Shown here piece after piece: positions 5,552 to 12,812 of a stretch of 64,000 nucleotides of DNA (positions are counted from its first letter, which is position 1; the number at the start of each line of letters is the position of its first letter). This DNA comes from Syntrophus sp. PtaU1.Bin005 (GTDB lineage: Bacteria > Desulfobacterota > Syntrophia > Syntrophales > Syntrophaceae). The notes under the pieces are model-generated. The model was not told the origin of the DNA and searched no databases. It worked only from the letters and a program-made list of their open reading frames with translations. The stretch covers positions 1-64,000 of the forward strand of contig MVRU01000003.1 in the NCBI GenBank assembly GCA_002067745.1, read 5' to 3'. The position numbers were made by a program, and so were the translations under genes.

Positions 5552-7115
5552 TTCAGGAATGCAAAAGGCTCTCAGAGTCAAAACATTCATTCAAAACCTC
5601 TCTTTCTCGAAAGGGCAGTGGGCTGGACAGCCGTTTAATCTCTTGCCGTGGCAGTGGGAAAAGTTGGTCCTCCCTGCATTCGGGACCATCAAGAGCGATG
5701 GTTCAAGACAATATCGTTTCGTTTACTGCGAAATCCCGAAAAAGAATGGAAAAACCGAATTAGGCGGGGCGCTTGCCCTGTATATGCTGTGTGCAGATCG
5801 GGAAGGGAAACCGGAGGTCTATTCTGCTTCGGGCGATAAAGAGCAGGCGGGGCTTTGCTTCAGTGCTGCAGCTGAAATGGTGAAAAGCAGTCCTATCCTA
5901 TCAAAGAACCTAAAGATATTGGAAAGCCGTAAGAGAATCGTAAACCCTCGAAACAGTGGCTTTTATCAAGTCCTTTCCAGTGAATCAGAGCTGCAGCATG
6001 GGCTTTCACCGTCGGCAATATTCTTTGATGAGCTTCATGCACAGCCAACAGACCGCTTATGGAATGTACTGACGGCTGGAACTGACTACGCGAGGAAACA
6101 ACAGCTTGTAATGGTTTTAACCACGGCGGGGATTTACGATAAAAACTCTATATGGTGGAAGATCCGGACCCGTGCGCAACAAATCGAAAAAGGAATCCTC
6201 GAACAGTCGAATTTTCTCCCCGTGCTCTATATTGCAGATCCAGATGAAGATCCGGAGAATGAGGAATTATGGAAACGGGTTAATCCTTCCCTGGGACAGA
6301 TTTTCACCACTGACAAGATCCGGGAAGATTTTGAAACGGCAAAGAATGATCCGGTTGATTTGCAGAACTTTCTCCGTTTTCGCCTCAACATTCCCATTAA
6401 GAGCCTTTCCCGCTGGATGCCGATGAATGAGTGGGACCAGTGCTCCGCGAAACCCGACCTTGAATCTCTCAGAGGCCGGACATGTTACGGCGGACTTGAC
6501 CTTGCCTCTAAGATCGACCTTGCCTCTTTCGTGATGGTCTTTCCGCCTCTTTGGGAGGGTGAAGCCTGGGACGTTATTGTAAAATTCTATTGTCCTGAAG
6601 ATGGCATTTTGAAGCGTTCACGGGTTGATCGGGTGAACTACGACATATGGGCAAAACAGGGCTTCATAACCTCTACTCCGGGCAATGTGATTGATTACGA
6701 TTTCATTGAAAAAGACATATTCCAGGCGGCTGAAGATTACAGCATGCGAGTGATTGGATTTGATTCATGGAATGCTACAGCGACAGCTACCAGAGTCATG
6801 AATAAATTGAACCCGACCGGCAACGACAACGGATTTCAGATGATCGAATGCAGGCAGGGACCACGAACCTTTAACGAACCGGCAAAGGATCTACTCGTCA
6901 AGGTAAAGAGCAAACAGATCCGCCACGGCGGGAATCCTGTTTTAAGATGGTGTGCTGACAACCTCGTGATGAGATCAGACGCAAACGGGAATGTAGCGCC
7001 GGATAAACAGCGGGCGCAAGAGAAGATTGACGGCATGGTTGCCCTATTAATGGCCTTCGATGTGGCATTACGAAACCAGACCAAGGAGGTTGCACCCTCA
7101 ATAATGTGGATTTGA
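5544..7115 (+). CDS. Phage terminase large subunit
   Basis: 523 aa from TTG 5544, with GGAGG five bases upstream; ATG 5559 is an alternative. The ATPase has PKKNGKT (65-71) as the Walker A variant and AIFFDELHAQ (158-167) as Walker B, as in the HK97-type TerL family (PF03354). The C-terminal half has a nuclease domain starting at CYGGLDLASKIDLASF. It pumps DNA into the capsid and cuts it. The length is normal for the family and nothing looks broken. Confidence 0.92.
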   Translation: MTDSGMQKALRVKTFIQNLSFSKGQWAGQPFNLLPWQWEKLVLPAFGTIKSDGSRQYRFVYCEIPKKNGKTELGGALALYMLCADREGKPEVYSASGDKEQAGLCFSAAAEMVKSSPILSKNLKILESRKRIVNPRNSGFYQVLSSESELQHGLSPSAIFFDELHAQPTDRLWNVLTAGTDYARKQQLVMVLTTAGIYDKNSIWWKIRTRAQQIEKGILEQSNFLPVLYIADPDEDPENEELWKRVNPSLGQIFTTDKIREDFETAKNDPVDLQNFLRFRLNIPIKSLSRWMPMNEWDQCSAKPDLESLRGRTCYGGLDLASKIDLASFVMVFPPLWEGEAWDVIVKFYCPEDGILKRSRVDRVNYDIWAKQGFITSTPGNVIDYDFIEKDIFQAAEDYSMRVIGFDSWNATATATRVMNKLNPTGNDNGFQMIECRQGPRTFNEPAKDLLVKVKSKQIRHGGNPVLRWCADNLVMRSDANGNVAPDKQRAQEKIDGMVALLMAFDVALRNQTKEVAPSIMWI

Positions 7116-7224
7116 TGCTGTAGAGCATCTTTTAAAATCAGGCGGGCGACGGTCTAGCTAACCGGACCCCATACAAATTAAGGGCAATTACGGTGCCGTA
7201 ATCATCGTGGTTTGCCCTTTTTTT
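7116..7224 (+). promoter_or_regulatory. Structured leader with terminator before the capsid gene
   Basis: AGGGCAA (7181-7187) pairs with TTGCCCT around 7212-7218 and is followed by seven T. Inside it TTACGG/CCGTAA forms a second perfect hairpin with a 2-nt loop. Upstream, 7150-7170 holds further short complementary words (GGTC/GACC). The result is a full terminator between TerL and the capsid gene, about 37 bp before the capsid start. It may be read through or attenuated to set capsid expression, or it may simply end the packaging transcript. Confidence 0.6.
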
Positions 7225-7260
7225 GTGCCTGAAATCAAAAGCAACAAGGAGTCAAACGGA

Positions 7261-8970
7261 ATGGAGAAACGAAACTTTGAAATTGATGTTGGAAGCATCA
7301 GAGCGGAATCACGGACCGTATCGGCAAGTCTATCGAGTGAATTTCCAGTGCAGCGTTATGACGGCGAGGAAATCTTGAGCCACAAGCCGGGGGCCGTGGA
7401 CCTGAGCAGGGCACCCCTTCCCCTTCTGAGGGCACACGACAACAGCAGCTTGCCCGTGGGCGTCGTTGAAAAGTTGGCAGTAGAGGGCGCCAAGTTGCGG
7501 GGCACCATCAGGCTATCAGCGAACCAGGACGCTTTATGGACTGATATCACGGACGGGATTCTCCGCAATCTGTCAATCGGGTACCAGATTTTAGAGAAGC
7601 AGAAAACGAAACGCGGAATTATTGCAACGAAATGGATGCCTTACGAGGTGTCCCTTGTTGCAGCACCGGCGGATAACACTGTCGGAATTAATCGGGGCAT
7701 TTCCCCACAAGGAGAAAAGAAAAAAATGGATAGGAATGACATTTTGAAGGCAAAAAAAGCGGCAATCGATGAAATGGCTGAACTGGCAAAGAGCGGCGAG
7801 AATGCCGAACGTCTGGCCGAACTCAAGGGCGAAATCCGGGCCTTTGATGCACGGCTTGAGGCATTCGAGATGGCCGAGTCCGGAAGGAAGGATGTGAAAG
7901 GCTTTACCCCTGAGGTAAAGAAAACTGACCGTTCGATCATCGAGTTTACCGGCGGATCCGCGACGAATCGGACCTTTGCCGGAATGTTCAACCAGGGGCG
8001 GGCTCTCGAAGTGAATGAAGAAGCAATCCGAGCTTTCAGGGCGTCGATGGTGGAAGGCGTGCCCTCATCGGGCGGGCTGTCCGTGCCGGAACCCTTGGCG
8101 GCTAAGTGGTTGGATGACTCCATCGAGAGCGAAATCATTCGACCCCGGGCGACCGTGTGGCCGATGGAATCCGCGACGCGCAAAGTGCCGGGTTGGGATG
8201 CAAACACGCAGACCGGCGGAAGCATGTTCGGCGGGTTTGCAATGGAATTTCTGGCCGAAGAAGGCACGGGAAACAAGCAGACCGGAAAACTTCGCTGCAT
8301 CGAACTTGCAGCCAAAAAGGGCGCAATTTTTGTTGATGCCAGCAATGAGCTCGTTGAAGATGGCCTGGGCTTTGATGCGCAGCTTGACAGGGCCATGAGA
8401 TCTTCCATCGGATACGGCCTTGACAAATATTTCATCTCCGGGACTGGTGCCGGGCAGCCTTTGGGGATTAGAAACGATCCGGCAAAGGTCCAAGTTGCGA
8501 AGGAAACCGGGCAGATGGCTGATTCGGTGGTATGGGAAAACGTCGCGAAAATGTATGCCCGTATGTACCCCGCAGGGCAGCGTCGGGCCGTGTGGATTTG
8601 CAACAACAACGCCATTGTGCAGCTTTTGACCCTCTCTATGTCAATCGGTACAGGCGGCGAGGTAATACCCGTCATGAACGAGGAATCCGGGCAGTTTAAG
8701 ATCCTGGGACGCCCTGTTATTTTCACGAGTCACATGCCGACCGTTGGCGATGCCGATGACATAATGTTTTGTGACCTTAGTCAATACGCTATCGGAATGC
8801 GGCGCGAACTTCGGCTTGAAAAGAGCAATATTCCCGGTTGGACGTCCGATTTGATGAGCTACCGGGCACTGCTCCGCTTCGACGGAATGGGCACCTGGAA
8901 TGCTCCTATCACTCCGGAAAATGGTGATACCTTGTCATGGTGCGTCGGGTTAGCAGAAAGAGCGGCCTAA
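7261..8970 (+). CDS. HK97-type prohead protease fused to major capsid protein
   Basis: 569 aa from ATG 7261, with AAGGAG upstream. Residues 1-145 are a prohead protease: LLRAHD with H59, and RNLSIGY with S105 as likely catalytic residues, then YEVSLVAAPAD. Residues 156-215 are a helical delta/scaffold-like segment, and about 225-569 are an HK97-fold major capsid protein (PF05065). A second start, ATG 7726 (residue 156), has AAGGAG 11 bases upstream, so free capsid protein could also be made by internal initiation. Such fusions are known in HK97-type phages. It would build the satellite's own capsid. Confidence 0.92.
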   Translation: MEKRNFEIDVGSIRAESRTVSASLSSEFPVQRYDGEEILSHKPGAVDLSRAPLPLLRAHDNSSLPVGVVEKLAVEGAKLRGTIRLSANQDALWTDITDGILRNLSIGYQILEKQKTKRGIIATKWMPYEVSLVAAPADNTVGINRGISPQGEKKKMDRNDILKAKKAAIDEMAELAKSGENAERLAELKGEIRAFDARLEAFEMAESGRKDVKGFTPEVKKTDRSIIEFTGGSATNRTFAGMFNQGRALEVNEEAIRAFRASMVEGVPSSGGLSVPEPLAAKWLDDSIESEIIRPRATVWPMESATRKVPGWDANTQTGGSMFGGFAMEFLAEEGTGNKQTGKLRCIELAAKKGAIFVDASNELVEDGLGFDAQLDRAMRSSIGYGLDKYFISGTGAGQPLGIRNDPAKVQVAKETGQMADSVVWENVAKMYARMYPAGQRRAVWICNNNAIVQLLTLSMSIGTGGEVIPVMNEESGQFKILGRPVIFTSHMPTVGDADDIMFCDLSQYAIGMRRELRLEKSNIPGWTSDLMSYRALLRFDGMGTWNAPITPENGDTLSWCVGLAERAA

Positions 8971-8994
8971 TCATTTAAACTAGAGGGCGGTCGG

Positions 8995-9087
8995 GTGCCT
9001 TATATTCGTCGGGATCCGGAAGCGGAAAAACTGGTTGGTATCCAGGGTGATGAAGTGAGACTTTTTGTCTGGATCGGTACAGTATGA
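8995..9087 (+). CDS. Possible 30-aa protein
   Basis: A GTG-started frame preceded by GAGGG encodes 30 aa, beginning MPYIRRDPEAEK and ending VWIGTV. Its stop overlaps the ATG of the next short frame (ATGA). It could be a tiny virion protein or only a coupling leader; no family is recognised. Confidence 0.35.
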   Translation: MPYIRRDPEAEKLVGIQGDEVRLFVWIGTV

Positions 9088-9125
9088 GCCACCAGACCGC
9101 CACACACAATGAGGATAAAAAATGA
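9084..9125 (+). CDS. 13-codon coupling frame before portal
   Basis: A short frame starting ATG 9084 encodes 13 aa (MSHQTATHNEDKK). Both ends use ATGA overlaps: its start overlaps the previous stop and its stop overlaps the portal start at 9122. This would pass ribosomes along to the portal gene. GAGGA at 9111-9115 is also the portal's ribosome site. Confidence 0.35.
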   Translation: MSHQTATHNEDKK

Positions 9126-10261
9126 ACTTTCCATTTTTCAAAAAGAGATCCGCGTCATGGGCAAATCTTGATGCCTTCGAGGGCCGGGAATCATCCGCCG
9201 GCATACACATAAACGAAAATGTTGCCCTGGGCATTCCTGCAGTTTTTGCCTGTGTCCGGGTATTGACTGAAGCAATCGCAAGTCTACCCCTGCTTACCTA
9301 TGAACGATTTGACAACGGCGATAAGGACCGGGCGAGAAGCTTCTCCCTTTTCCGCCTTCTCCATGATTCACCCAATCCCTTGATGACTTCCTTTGAACTT
9401 CGGGAACTGCTTGTAGGGCACCTCTGCCTTAGAGGAAACGCCTATTGCTACATCGAGAGAGACCAGGGCGAGGTTGTGGCGCTCTGGCCTTTGCACCCTG
9501 ACAAGGTGAATGTGGAACTGTCGGGGCGGGCGCTGGTCTATAAGCATCAGGCCGATGGAGTTGAAAAGGTCTATCCCATGGAGGACATTCTGCACATCAG
9601 AGGCTTGTCTGCAGACGGAATCATCGGATATTCACCCTTGACCCTGCTCCGGGACTGCTTCGGATACAGCAAGGCCGTGCAGGAATATTCATCAAGCTAT
9701 TTTCGGAATGATGCCTCCCCGGGCGGTATCCTGACCACGCCAAATGCCTTGAACTCGCAAAGTCACGCGAACCTTCGGGACGCATGGACCGGGGGACATG
9801 CCGGGAAGGGCAAGCATCATAAGGTTGCCGTCCTGGATAATGGCCTTCAATGGCAATCTGTGGGGGTAAGTCCTCAAGATTCACAGTTGATTGAATCGCA
9901 AAAGTTTTCCGTCGTGGAGATTGCCCGGGTGTTCCGGGTGCCTCTGAATTTGGTGATGGATTACGAGAGATCCACTTACTCGAACGTCACCGAACAGAAC
10001 CGAAGTTTCCTGACCCATACCCTGCAGCCGTGGTTGACCAGGATCGAGCAGGCCATGATGAAAAGCCTTCTGACTGAGGCGGAGAAGGAAAAATATTTCA
10101 TCGAACATCTTACACAAGGTTTTCTCCGCTCTGATACCAAAACCCGATATGAGTCCTATAAAATCGCCATAGAAAGCGGCTTTATGACCGTGGATGAAGT
10201 TAGACAGCTTGAGAATATGAACTCATTGCCTGAGCCCGGAACGAGGGTTTACGCTTTTTAA
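9122..10261 (+). CDS. Phage portal protein, HK97 family
   Basis: 379 aa; GAGGA 6 bases before the ATG. Family features (PF04860): AVFACVRVLTEAIASLPL near residue 40, LLVGHLCLRGNAYCYIERDQ, DILHIRG, and the C-terminal VVEIARVFRVPLNLVMDYERSTYSNVTEQNRSF. It forms the dodecameric vertex through which DNA enters. In most HK97-type modules the portal precedes protease and capsid; here it follows them. No head-tail connector genes follow. Confidence 0.93.
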   Translation: MNFPFFKKRSASWANLDAFEGRESSAGIHINENVALGIPAVFACVRVLTEAIASLPLLTYERFDNGDKDRARSFSLFRLLHDSPNPLMTSFELRELLVGHLCLRGNAYCYIERDQGEVVALWPLHPDKVNVELSGRALVYKHQADGVEKVYPMEDILHIRGLSADGIIGYSPLTLLRDCFGYSKAVQEYSSSYFRNDASPGGILTTPNALNSQSHANLRDAWTGGHAGKGKHHKVAVLDNGLQWQSVGVSPQDSQLIESQKFSVVEIARVFRVPLNLVMDYERSTYSNVTEQNRSFLTHTLQPWLTRIEQAMMKSLLTEAEKEKYFIEHLTQGFLRSDTKTRYESYKIAIESGFMTVDEVRQLENMNSLPEPGTRVYAF

Positions 10262-10273
10262 GGGAGGCCGAAA

Positions 10274-10846
10274 ATGACCTGTGGCGAGTGTTCAGACCGT
10301 GAGACATGTAAAACCCCGTGCAAGGACGTGAACAAAATCCTATGGGCCGGGAATCACGTTATGGAACGGCATTATCAGGATAACATCGTTGTCTATCCTG
10401 GAAGCGGGAGAGAGGTCCACTTTTGCGAACTCACGGATAAGCAGCTTGATGAGATTTCCGATGGCGACATTGTTACATGGGCAAGCGAGGATTGGAGTTT
10501 AAGAAAGACCAAGGTCTTTATTGAGCATTTCTTCAACCGGACGCCATATCGGGATCTTGCCAGGATCTTCGGGGTCAAGGAAAATACGGTTGTCACCATG
10601 TATAAGCAGGCTTCAGAGCAGATTCAAACACTTGTCAAAGCCATGGATGCAAGGGCTGAAGGAATCAAGGCCGTTCAAACAGATAGATTTAACGACGATG
10701 AGAAGATGTTTTTACTCGTCTATGTCTTCGGATTCAATCAGACCGAAGTGGGCCGGATGTTCGGAAAGGATAATCGGGTTGTATCTGCCAGGCTGAAACC
10801 GATGGCGGACAAATACGAGAAGCAGATCCGGGGAAATTCCGCTTGA
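10274..10846 (+). CDS. Zinc-binding protein with two HTH segments
   Basis: 190 aa. The N-terminus has C3, C6, C12 and C16, a likely zinc site. Two sigma-region-4-like helix-turn-helix segments follow: YRDLARIFGVKENTVVTMY (about 96-114) and FNQTEVGRMFGKDNRVVSAR (about 154-173). There is no membrane segment. It may be a late-gene activator or a DNA-binding packaging factor. It sits 12 bp after the portal gene, so it is probably in the same transcript. I do not recognise a named family. Confidence 0.6.
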   Translation: MTCGECSDRETCKTPCKDVNKILWAGNHVMERHYQDNIVVYPGSGREVHFCELTDKQLDEISDGDIVTWASEDWSLRKTKVFIEHFFNRTPYRDLARIFGVKENTVVTMYKQASEQIQTLVKAMDARAEGIKAVQTDRFNDDEKMFLLVYVFGFNQTEVGRMFGKDNRVVSARLKPMADKYEKQIRGNSA

Positions 10847-10874
10847 CTTCAGGGAAAATTTCTTTATCCTGAAG
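10847..10874. other. 7-bp stem-loop after the HTH gene
   Basis: CTTCAGG (10847-10853) pairs with CCTGAAG (10868-10874) across a 14-nt loop. There is no T-tract, so it may be an mRNA end or processing structure. Confidence 0.3.
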
Positions 10875-10947
10875 GAACTAAAACAATCTGTAACCGGAAG
10901 GACACCCGAAAGTTGTCTATTTTTGTTTGTGCCAACAATTTAAATTT

Positions 10948-11023
10948 GCTCGTAGAGTCCGGTAACGGTGACGTCCGGGGGGTGTGTTACAGCATCCTAG
11001 TAGCTCTACGGGCATTTTTATTT
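10948..11023 (+). promoter_or_regulatory. Long structured leader ending in a terminator-like stem
   Basis: GCTCGTAGAG (10948-10957) pairs with CTCTACGGGC (11004-11013) with one wobble pair and is followed by ATTTTTATTT. The 46-nt interior has its own repeats (GTCCGG twice) and complementary words (GGTAAC and GTTAC). It ends 14 bp before the next gene's start, so it would govern that gene. This is the second such structure in E2. Confidence 0.5.
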
Positions 11024-11037
11024 ATGGAGGTTGCACC

Positions 11038-11352
11038 ATGGTTAATGTTTACGATGAAAACGGTAAGGTTGTCGGGCGAGTCAATTATAATTCAAATTTG
11101 GACCACTGGGACGGTCACAACCACACATGCGGCAGCACTGGGCGTCACCTGGGGATCACAAAGTTGAAAAGCGGCGCTTATGTCCTCATCCACGGCACAC
11201 AATGGCAGGGCGAGCAAGACACCGCCGAAGTGGTGACGGCTGAAGAGGCGCTTCAGGCAATCTTGAGCTCAGGCAATGAGGAACTGCTTGAGGAGGCGAA
11301 ATTCAGCGAACTGAAAAAGCTGAATGATGAGATCATGGCAGAAGAGGCATAA
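11038..11352 (+). CDS. Small hypothetical satellite protein
   Basis: 104 aa; GGAGG 8 bases before ATG 11038. The N-terminal half reads like a small beta domain (VYDENGKVVGRV at residues 3-14, then several His and Gly), and the last 40 residues are acidic and helical. No family is recognised. It lies between the portal-HTH group and the integrase, preceded by the structured leader and followed by a strong terminator, so it is a separately controlled single gene. Satellites often keep helper-interference genes in this position, but nothing in the sequence proves such a role. Confidence 0.6.
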   Translation: MVNVYDENGKVVGRVNYNSNLDHWDGHNHTCGSTGRHLGITKLKSGAYVLIHGTQWQGEQDTAEVVTAEEALQAILSSGNEELLEEAKFSELKKLNDEIMAEEA

Positions 11353-11360
11353 CGACCAGG

Positions 11361-11387
11361 GGGCGGGCTTCGGTCCGCCCTTTTTTT
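11361..11387 (+). terminator. Strong rho-independent terminator
   Basis: GGGCGGGC, a TTCG tetraloop and GTCCGCCC (one G-T pair) are followed by seven T. It separates the small gene from the integrase. Confidence 0.9.
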
Positions 11388-11407
11388 AACAGAAAGGGGG
11401 CTTTGAT

Positions 11408-12535
11408 ATGGCCTGCATAACAAAACGCCGGGATCGATGGGTTATTGATGCCTATGATCAGCACGGCAAAAGATACAGAAAGACCTTACCCGATGGGACC
11501 ACAAAGGGGAAGGCGCGGGAAATTCTTAGAGAAGTTGAGGAAAAAATTGAACGGCGGACGTTCGCCCATGAAAAGAAAATCCCGACCTTCTCAGAGGTTG
11601 CCGGACAGTGGCTTGAACACAAAAAATCTAATCTTCGAGAAACTACATGGGAAATGTACGCTTATTTATTAAAGTGTCACTTTAAGGAACTTGAGAAAAC
11701 ACGAATTGACATGGTCACTATCGCGACCGTTGAAAAATTCATTTCAACACGACAGAAAGGCCATATGAATCTTTCGACACTGCGGAAGATCCTTGTTACT
11801 TTCAATCAAATCATGGCTTATGCAGTAAGGCACCGGCATATCGATTTTAATCCTGTGAGGGATGCAGAAAAGCCACGAAACCAAGGTAAAGAGGTTGTGA
11901 CGGAAACGATCAAGGTATTGAACCCGGAACAAATAAAGGCCTTCCTGGAAGAGGTGACAAACCAGAAATATCATACCCTCTTTCTGACGGCAATCATGAC
12001 CGGGGCGAGACAGGGGGAACTCTTAGGGCTGAAATGGGAAGATGTGGATTTCAGCAGGAAACAGATTCACATCCAGAGGACGTTCAATCATGGGAGATTC
12101 TTTGCCCCTAAGACAAAAGGATCAAACCGCAAGATTGACCTTGCCCCCGTGGTTATCAAGGCGCTGGCGCAGTGGAAGCTTTCAGACGGGAAAAATGATC
12201 TTATCTTTCCGAGTGATGCCGGAACACCGATGGATTGCATGAATATGGTTCACAATCAGTTTCATCCGGCGCTGAATAGGGCAGGGTGCCCACGAATAAG
12301 ATTTCATGACCTGAGACACACCACGGCAAGTTTACTTCTGGACCAGGGAGAAAACATCAAATATATATCTTCACAATTAGGACATGCGAACCCGACAACG
12401 ACATTGAATATTTACGCGCATTTAATGAAAACTGAGAATCAAGCGGCTGTCTGCAGGCTGGAAAATACCATTTTTGAGGGAACCGGTCACAATTTGGTCA
12501 CAAACGAAAAAAAGGAGCTAACCGTTAATGGCTAA
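11408..12535 (+). CDS. Tyrosine recombinase/integrase of E2
   Basis: 375 aa. It has an N-terminal arm-binding domain (about 1-55), a SAM-like core-binding domain (about 60-145) and a catalytic domain. Catalytic residues are visible: R201 (TGARQGELLGL), K235 or K237 (PKTKGSNRK), H300 and R303 (HDLRHT), H326 (QLGHANP) and Y336 (NIYAHL). It integrates E2 into the tRNA-Lys 3' end and lies against that site. Its last codons (GHNLVT) contain the right arm pair GGTCACA. GAAAGGGGG about 10 bases upstream supports the start. Confidence 0.95.
   Translation: MACITKRRDRWVIDAYDQHGKRYRKTLPDGTTKGKAREILREVEEKIERRTFAHEKKIPTFSEVAGQWLEHKKSNLRETTWEMYAYLLKCHFKELEKTRIDMVTIATVEKFISTRQKGHMNLSTLRKILVTFNQIMAYAVRHRHIDFNPVRDAEKPRNQGKEVVTETIKVLNPEQIKAFLEEVTNQKYHTLFLTAIMTGARQGELLGLKWEDVDFSRKQIHIQRTFNHGRFFAPKTKGSNRKIDLAPVVIKALAQWKLSDGKNDLIFPSDAGTPMDCMNMVHNQFHPALNRAGCPRIRFHDLRHTTASLLLDQGENIKYISSQLGHANPTTTLNIYAHLMKTENQAAVCRLENTIFEGTGHNLVTNEKKELTVNG
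12485..12502. repeat. Right arm-type site pair of E2
   Basis: Exact copy of the 18 bp at 2537-2554 (GGTCACA twice, 11 bp apart). It lies inside the integrase 3' end and 46 bp from the att core, as in E1. Confidence 0.55.
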
Positions 12536-12541
12536 CTCCTT
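12512..12541 (+). terminator. Hairpin after the integrase, before the tRNA
   Basis: AAGGAGCTAACC pairs with GGCTAACTCCTT (two mismatches, 6-nt loop). It spans the integrase stop and ends 7 bp before the att core. No long T-run. Confidence 0.5.
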
Positions 12542-12549
12542 GATTATAT

Positions 12550-12625
12550 TGGTGAGCCCTGTCGGGATCGAACCGACAACCTACTGATTAAGAGTCAGTT
12601 GCTCTACCAGCTGAGCTAAGGGCCC
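12550..12625 (-). tRNA. tRNA-Lys(CTT)
   Basis: 76 nt with encoded CCA. The acceptor 5' GGGCCCU pairs with 3' AGGGCUC. The D arm is AGCUCAGCUGGUAGAGC, the anticodon loop is CUCUUAA (anticodon CUU), and the T arm is GUCGG-UUCGAUC-CCGAC. Its 3' 46 bp (12549-12594) are the attachment core used by E2 and by the older elements. Integration restored the complete tRNA on this side. Confidence 0.97.
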
Positions 12626-12690
12626 ATAATACGAATTGTAACTTAATATTGCGGCATCCGTTCAAGACCGAAGTCGCTTTGAGATGCAGT

Positions 12691-12719
12691 CATATATAGG
12701 CATTTTTTTTTGTTGTCAA
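12691..12719 (-). promoter_or_regulatory. tRNA-Lys promoter
   Basis: On the minus strand TTGACA (12714-12719) is followed by a 17-nt spacer with an A-tract and TATATG (12691-12696). It lies about 65 bp upstream of the tRNA 5' end. Confidence 0.7.
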
Positions 12720-12812
12720 CTGATTTTAGCAGGAATTGAAGTTGGAGAAAATACTTGATGGCTGTTTTTATAATTGCTAACATGCGACCCCATCAGAAAT
12801 TAAGGGTGCTTT

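Larger units (their letters stand above)
2373..12548 (+). mobile_element. Element E2: capsid-forming phage-satellite-like element
   Basis: A 10.2-kb element bounded by att copy 2 and the intact tRNA-Lys, with paired GGTCACA words near both ends (2537-2554, 12485-12502). All genes are on the plus strand and appear intact: unknown, AlpA-like, Rep-like with iterons, small protein, HNH, TerS, TerL, protease-capsid fusion, portal, zinc/HTH protein, small unknown, integrase. There are no tail, connector, holin or lysin genes. An integrase-AlpA-Rep module joined to a packaging-capsid module without tails is the pattern of capsid-forming PICIs, which use a helper phage's tails. A decayed prophage is the alternative, but no gene looks broken. 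Confidence 0.7.

Noticed and set aside
7641-8726. Open frame of 361 codons antisense to the capsid gene
   Set aside because: The plus-strand capsid and protease motifs are unmistakable, and the antisense product has no recognisable domain.
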